Assembly: GCA_022747635.1 (NCBI GenBank)
Contig: JAKTNV010000001.1
Coordinates: forward strand, 27,817,990-27,881,989
Direction: 5' to 3'
From: Hetaerina americana
Lineage: Eukaryota; Arthropoda; Insecta; Odonata; Calopterygidae
DNA: 64,000 bases
This document shows, piece after piece, positions 59,736 through 64,000 of the stretch. Made by a program: the position numbers and the translations under genes. Under the pieces are notes generated by a model. It was not told where the DNA came from. It made no database searches and saw only the letters and a list, made by a program, of their open reading frames with translations. Positions within the stretch are counted from its first letter, which is position 1. Every line of letters begins with the position of its first letter.

Positions 59736-62099
59736 TTTCTCTTCCCACTAGGTTCATATTTTATTTCAAAACATAAGTTAGTTTCTGAAATACGATCGTA
59801 GGTAGAATGCGCCAGGTGAGGATATGGAGGGTATGCATTTCTGCAATACTGTGTTACTTATTTGCTAACAACGGATTTGAGGGATTTCGTCAACCGCTAT
59901 AGTAAATTTAGGTATTTTATATTAAGTAAACCTTTTGGAAATATTGGTTTAGATTGTTGGCCATTTTTATGCCTTGCGTAGGAAGTTAGCCTTATTTCCT
60001 TTCAAGATTCTGCAGCTGACAGTTTCCTTTGTGTTTGATCGTCGAATAAACAGAATGATTAAGGTTTGTATTCTAAATGTGCGTACAGCGTTTTTTTCAA
60101 ATTTGATGGAAATAATTTTACTTGAAGTCATTAGGTATTGAATTCATATGGTAGATTAGACCGCTATAATTAAAAACAAAAATAGACGACTGTAGGACCA
60201 TATATTCAGAAGTACCTGCTAATTTTAGCGCATGTCGAGATCACAGTAAAACATAAGTTAAACAGAAGAACAATTTTGTCTAGCATCGCAGTTTTCTACA
60301 TTTTATATTATGTAAAACTGACTTTTACCAAACATTGCGCAATGAAATACTGGGCACCTCAACTCCACTGCCTTATGTACCCGTGATCGCTCGAAGAGTA
60401 TTACGTAGAAGTAGATTAAACAGGTAATTATGGATATGACTCAATAAAGAAAATTATTCTTGTAATGGTCGTGAGGGAATGAAGTGCATTTTTGTCGCGC
60501 CAATAAAATGTGGATTTTAAAGATTTTGCTAAATTTTGCCGAGGCCTGGACTTATCCAAAGGATTGGCCTTTTTCACTGCAACCTTTCTTTTCAGTTTTT
60601 TGTTAATGCGTACTCGTTCTCCAATTATTCTTGACTCTTGAGCCATTTAACTGAGATAATTCTAATGGTACCGAAAACAAGTTTTCCTTTTCACCCCCGA
60701 CTTCCTACGCAATTTCCCCCCGTGTCTTATTTACATTCGTCCATTACCTGATATCAACTGGCATTCAGGAAGACGGCGTTCCGGAAAAATGAATATGTGT
60801 GAAACGAATTAAAAAATGATTTATGCTTAATGATTTATGCTCTTCTCATAAAGTTTAGAATAAGCGAGGAATCAAAAGCGTTTTTTAACTACAGTAAAAT
60901 CACAGCGTGAAATCTGAGTTGATGACGCTGCACGCCATGAGATAAGTTTAGAAAATTACTGACTTTTGAATCGGAAACGATATGCTAGAAAGATTTCCAC
61001 GCGCGTAAAATCGGAACACGGAAAGGGATAGATTGAGACGGGAGAAAGATGAGCGCAGGAATTAGCATAAAATGGGTCCATTGACCTCACCAGATAAGGT
61101 AATTAAATATAGAATACCATTATTATTTTATAATTATACATTCGTTTAGGAGGATCCATTGCATAATATGAGCGTGCCCACCATAAGTGCGATTTGATTG
61201 AATTTAGGTAAAATAAAGTTCCTTGGTGAATAAAAGCGAAAATCAATGGTAAAAAAACTCAAAACTATTTACCATACAAATAACGAATGGGCCTAAATTC
61301 TAACATTGGATAAGCTTACTGAACACAATTGTCCTTCATCCTAACAAACAGGTAGTCGCTGCGTAATTGTTACATTGATTTATACATTTGTGACACCTTA
61401 TTTAACAATAAGAGTGCCAAATTAAATGATTACGTCTAATAACCTTTCTGTAGAACATTCTATCCTTGATCCGCTCCTGTTTCTTATACTGATTATTGAC
61501 CAACCGTTCAAATTCACTCGCAGTCATTTCCACGGGTTACTACCTGTCTAGTTGCTTTTGATGGACTGAGCCCTGCCAGACTTGCCAATCACAACACTGC
61601 ATAACATTTGAAAAAAGTTACAATAAACGATTATTTAACTCCCCACACGTTCTTCCTTCCTTCACTTAGTCCAACATACTTAACATTTTCGAATGCTCAT
61701 TTCCTGCCTCCTTTGTATTTTCATGAAAATATCTCTCTCCTATCAAATCTTCCAAGTATTTCTTCGTTTTTTTTCAATCTCATTCATTTTTAGATACCCA
61801 TTTCTCAAAATCCTTCGCTCTAAGCTTCTTTAGATCCATAATGAATCTATAACTTTAAAGTAGTTGAGAAATGCATTACCCTCTAGGCTCTGAATATACG
61901 ATTGCCAAAAAAAAGCATAAGAAAAGTTTTGTCGTGTAATACTGGGTTAATGAATAATAATATGTATGATCTTGTTTATTTCCTATGTACCAACGCGATT
62001 GTATATGCCAAACACGTCCCCTTTCTCTCTTTCCTCACATCACTCATTTCGTCGACTACCCCGCAGAAACGTGAAATAAAAGTGTACGGCACTCAACAC
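59736..62099. other. AT-rich non-coding stretch
   Basis: Nothing recognised. AATGATTTATGCT is directly repeated at 60815-60842. The long frame starting at 61902 begins with TTG and runs into the next GC patch, so it is not supported as a gene. Confidence 0.4.
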
Positions 62100-62480
62100 G
62101 CATACCTCACCATTCTAGTACGTGTTAATTTGTCCTTCCTCTCCCTCCACCCTCTCCCCTCCTCTCGGAAACGTAGAGGGAGAAATTCCTCTCCAGTCGA
62201 AATCGATTGCACAAAGAGAGAGGGTGGGCGTGTCGTTAGGAAGGCTTGTACATATATGAGCATGCAGATGAAGGCCGTCGTTACCCTGACATCTGTTGGA
62301 CAATGGGAAGGAAGGTTTGGGAGAGGGAGAGAAAAGAGAGGTACGTATTCAGAGACGAGAGGGGGATGTGTGTATTATCATTGAGGGTTTGTTTAGAAAC
62401 GGGCCGGGGGGGGAATGTCATTGAAGCATGGACGAGATGGAGAGGGAAGTGGAGTGTATGGAGGAAGAACCGGCATGCTT
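62100..62480. other. GC-richer patch with GAGA-like runs
   Basis: Pyrimidine-rich then purine-rich on the + strand (GAGAGGGAGAGAAAAGAGAGG-like runs near 62320), with GGGCGTG (KLF/Sp-type) at 62225. Overlapping frames on both strands are unsupported. It could be regulatory. Confidence 0.3.
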
Positions 62481-63384
62481 AGAAAGATATGTATTTGTAG
62501 GTGATAAATGTTGTTTGGGTAGATGTCTATGGAAGACGTTGGAAAAAAGTAACTAGGTACATGAATGACGAGGATGTTGAGAGAACACGTTTGTAGTGTT
62601 ACTCTTGATATTAAAGAGATATGGTTCTTATGAATTTTATGTTTTTTGCCGCGGTATGTTTTCATTTTTATTAGCGTAATAACATTAATTTTTACACATA
62701 GTGTAGATGGTAACAAACTTTCTTTTGAAACATTGCTTAAGAAGATTCTTCGCGCACCTAAACTGGCGCCTTGGTGCCCCTGTCAATGTTCCTATAAAAT
62801 CCTCAATTTTAATTTTAAATTGAAAGATATTTTATTCAAGTCATGAAATTCACCTTTATTTTAATTAAGGCGATAATATTTTAATCAAAAAAATATTTAC
62901 GGGTATAGTAAGCCATGTGTTTCACATAAACAATCGGTCAGAAATTTGGCTAAACAAAGGTGTGAGGCATCAGGAACAAAACATCTTGGTGAATTGATAA
63001 TTCATAAACAATTGATCACCATCATTATAAACAGGTTACAAAATATGTAAAAGGAGTTTTGAATAAATAGATGGCAAGGTCTAAAGTATTTTTTTACGAA
63101 ATACAAATATTTAACTAGATAATAGCAACAGAGAAAACACTTGCACAGCAACTGAATTACTATCTATCCATTTCTCAGCTAGAACTAAGAGATGTTACTT
63201 AAGCGTGGTGTTACGGACTAGCTTCTATGACATTACCAACTAACTTTAACCTCTTCACCAAGAAAATTTAGAGTCTTTTGATTGATCAATTTGAACGAAG
63301 AATAAATTGCAGTAAATTAGAGTACTTTAACGGTGTTAATGTGAGAAACCTATTGCCTATGTTTATGTTTAGCTTATGGAAGGA
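62481..63384. other. AT-rich non-coding stretch
   Basis: No feature recognised. Confidence 0.4.
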
Positions 63385-63571
63385 ATAGGATAGGCACTTT
63401 GAACGGAATGAAGGGAGAAAAAAAATATATGAAATCGAAGAAGTCTTTGTCGTAGTTTCGAATGTCAGATTGTGTTTTATTTGAAGAGGCTCCGAAATGT
63501 ATTGGTGGTAATTATGTGTCCATCCAAGACCTACCTAAAAAAGGTAGACCGCTTAATAATAAAAAAATTAT
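63385..63571 (+). mobile_element. non-LTR retrotransposon 3' end (truncated)
   Basis: AACGGAATGAAGGGAG and GTCAGATTGTGTTTTATTTG match the 29.4-29.5 kb copy. The 3' block follows (CATCCAAGACCTACCT), with a 6-bp hairpin CTACCT/AGGTAG (63531-63536 and 63542-63547) and a TAATAATAAA tail. The 69-codon frame at 63462-63671 is a by-product. Confidence 0.7.
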
Positions 63572-64000
63572 GTATTCACCCAGAACAAACAGTCAAATTA
63601 TCAACGTATTATTGAGCACTTTTAGTACACTGAAACCAAATGGAAAACCTCGGGTGGAGGATGTGATATAACTTCTGCCCTGGCAATTTTCTATTATTAC
63701 AAGGATTTCAAGTTTACTTTGGACAGTCCATGTGAAACCATAGTCGCACTTTATAGGAACAAATATACGGAACAATTGCATTCCATTTGCCATGTTAATG
63801 AAGGTAGTCTACAAAGTAAGGCCTGAAACAATATCTTGAAATTTTAGCTCTCGGCGGTAAGATCGAGTGAGCCACTCCCCTCTGTGGCCGTGTAAACAGC
63901 TAAGACCACCATAGTTCTGAAAGCCAGTTTTACCGTAAAATCCTCCTCTTACTGTTTGAAAAATTATTATGTTGCTAGTAGCGTGTGGTAGGACCCATGT
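63572..64000. other. non-coding right edge
   Basis: TCTACAAAGTAAGGCCTGAA at 63809 is reminiscent of the CAAAGTCC/CAAGGTCT mariner ends seen elsewhere in the window, and a less AT-rich leader follows. The window ends before any coding part, so this is not called as an element. Confidence 0.25.

Noticed and set aside
61902..62384. 160-codon open frame
   Set aside because: It starts at TTG, crosses from AT-rich sequence into a GC patch, and has no domain, no splice context and competing frames on both strands.
62401..62415. G run (GGGCCGGGGGGGGAA) as a possible G-quadruplex or promoter element
   Set aside because: There is a single G run, without the four tracts needed; similar homopolymer runs occur elsewhere.
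1..64000. CRISPR arrays, operons, prophage or other prokaryotic systems
   Set aside because: No regularly spaced repeats, no ribosome-binding sites before long ORFs, and clearly eukaryotic mobile elements throughout.

Overview
The window looks like nuclear DNA from an arthropod, probably an insect with a large, transposon-rich genome. It is AT-rich, with no bacterial-style operons, no long host ORF and no ribosome-binding-site pattern. It carries many decayed mariner transposons, non-LTR retrotransposon (LINE) fragments, tRNA-derived SINEs and microsatellites. I see no complete host gene. Most of it reads as intergenic or long-intron sequence. Lineage is inferred only from the mobile-element types; I do not name a species.

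Possible host signals are few. A GC-rich, CpG-rich block near the left edge (about 355-1310) looks like a promoter CpG island and could end in a splice donor near 1053. A TATA box at 5080 with an initiator-like site at 5109-5114 is followed by a short reading frame that runs into a good splice donor (5319). A 49-bp segment at 35572-35620 is flanked by a strong acceptor and a strong donor and is open in all three forward frames. Several other GC-rich patches (about 16.0-16.5, 24.5-24.9, 47.8-48.2, 52.3-53.0, 55.7-56.0 and 62.1-62.5 kb) stand out from the AT-rich background without an identifiable product.

Mobile elements give the window its structure. One mariner (54151-55468) is almost complete: terminal inverted repeats, TA target duplication and a DD34D transposase broken by one frameshift. 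At least six other mariner relics are present (22.2-23.0, 28.5-28.8, 30.1-30.6, 42.7-43.6, 50.1-50.6 and 59.2-59.7 kb), with a further doubtful one at 41.6-42.1. Four of them keep the N-terminal DNA-binding part but have lost most or all of the catalytic centre. A family of APE-type non-LTR retrotransposons is represented by 3' ends on the + strand at about 13.2, 26.4, 29.6, 31.5, 45.7 and 63.6 kb, a 5' half (endonuclease to early RT) on the minus strand at 37.6-38.8, and a likely C-terminal scrap on the minus strand at 5.5-5.8. Several 3' ends share a short block that can form hairpins and that in the best-preserved copies is followed by an ATAATAATA-type tail.

Two copies of a tRNA-derived SINE (6772-7081 and 33915-34224) are both 310 bp, lie in the same minus orientation and keep target-site duplications. 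Other tRNA-like heads lie at 23.9-24.1, 28.8-28.9 and probably 26.05 and 39.1 kb. Two fold-back elements (35.26-35.42 and 45.27-45.42) are present; the second sits inside a LINE copy with a 9-bp target duplication carrying one mismatch. The region therefore records layered insertions more than a gene cluster. I found no convincing new multi-gene system; the best leads are the LINE 3' hairpin block, the repeated mariner internal deletions and the candidate exons.
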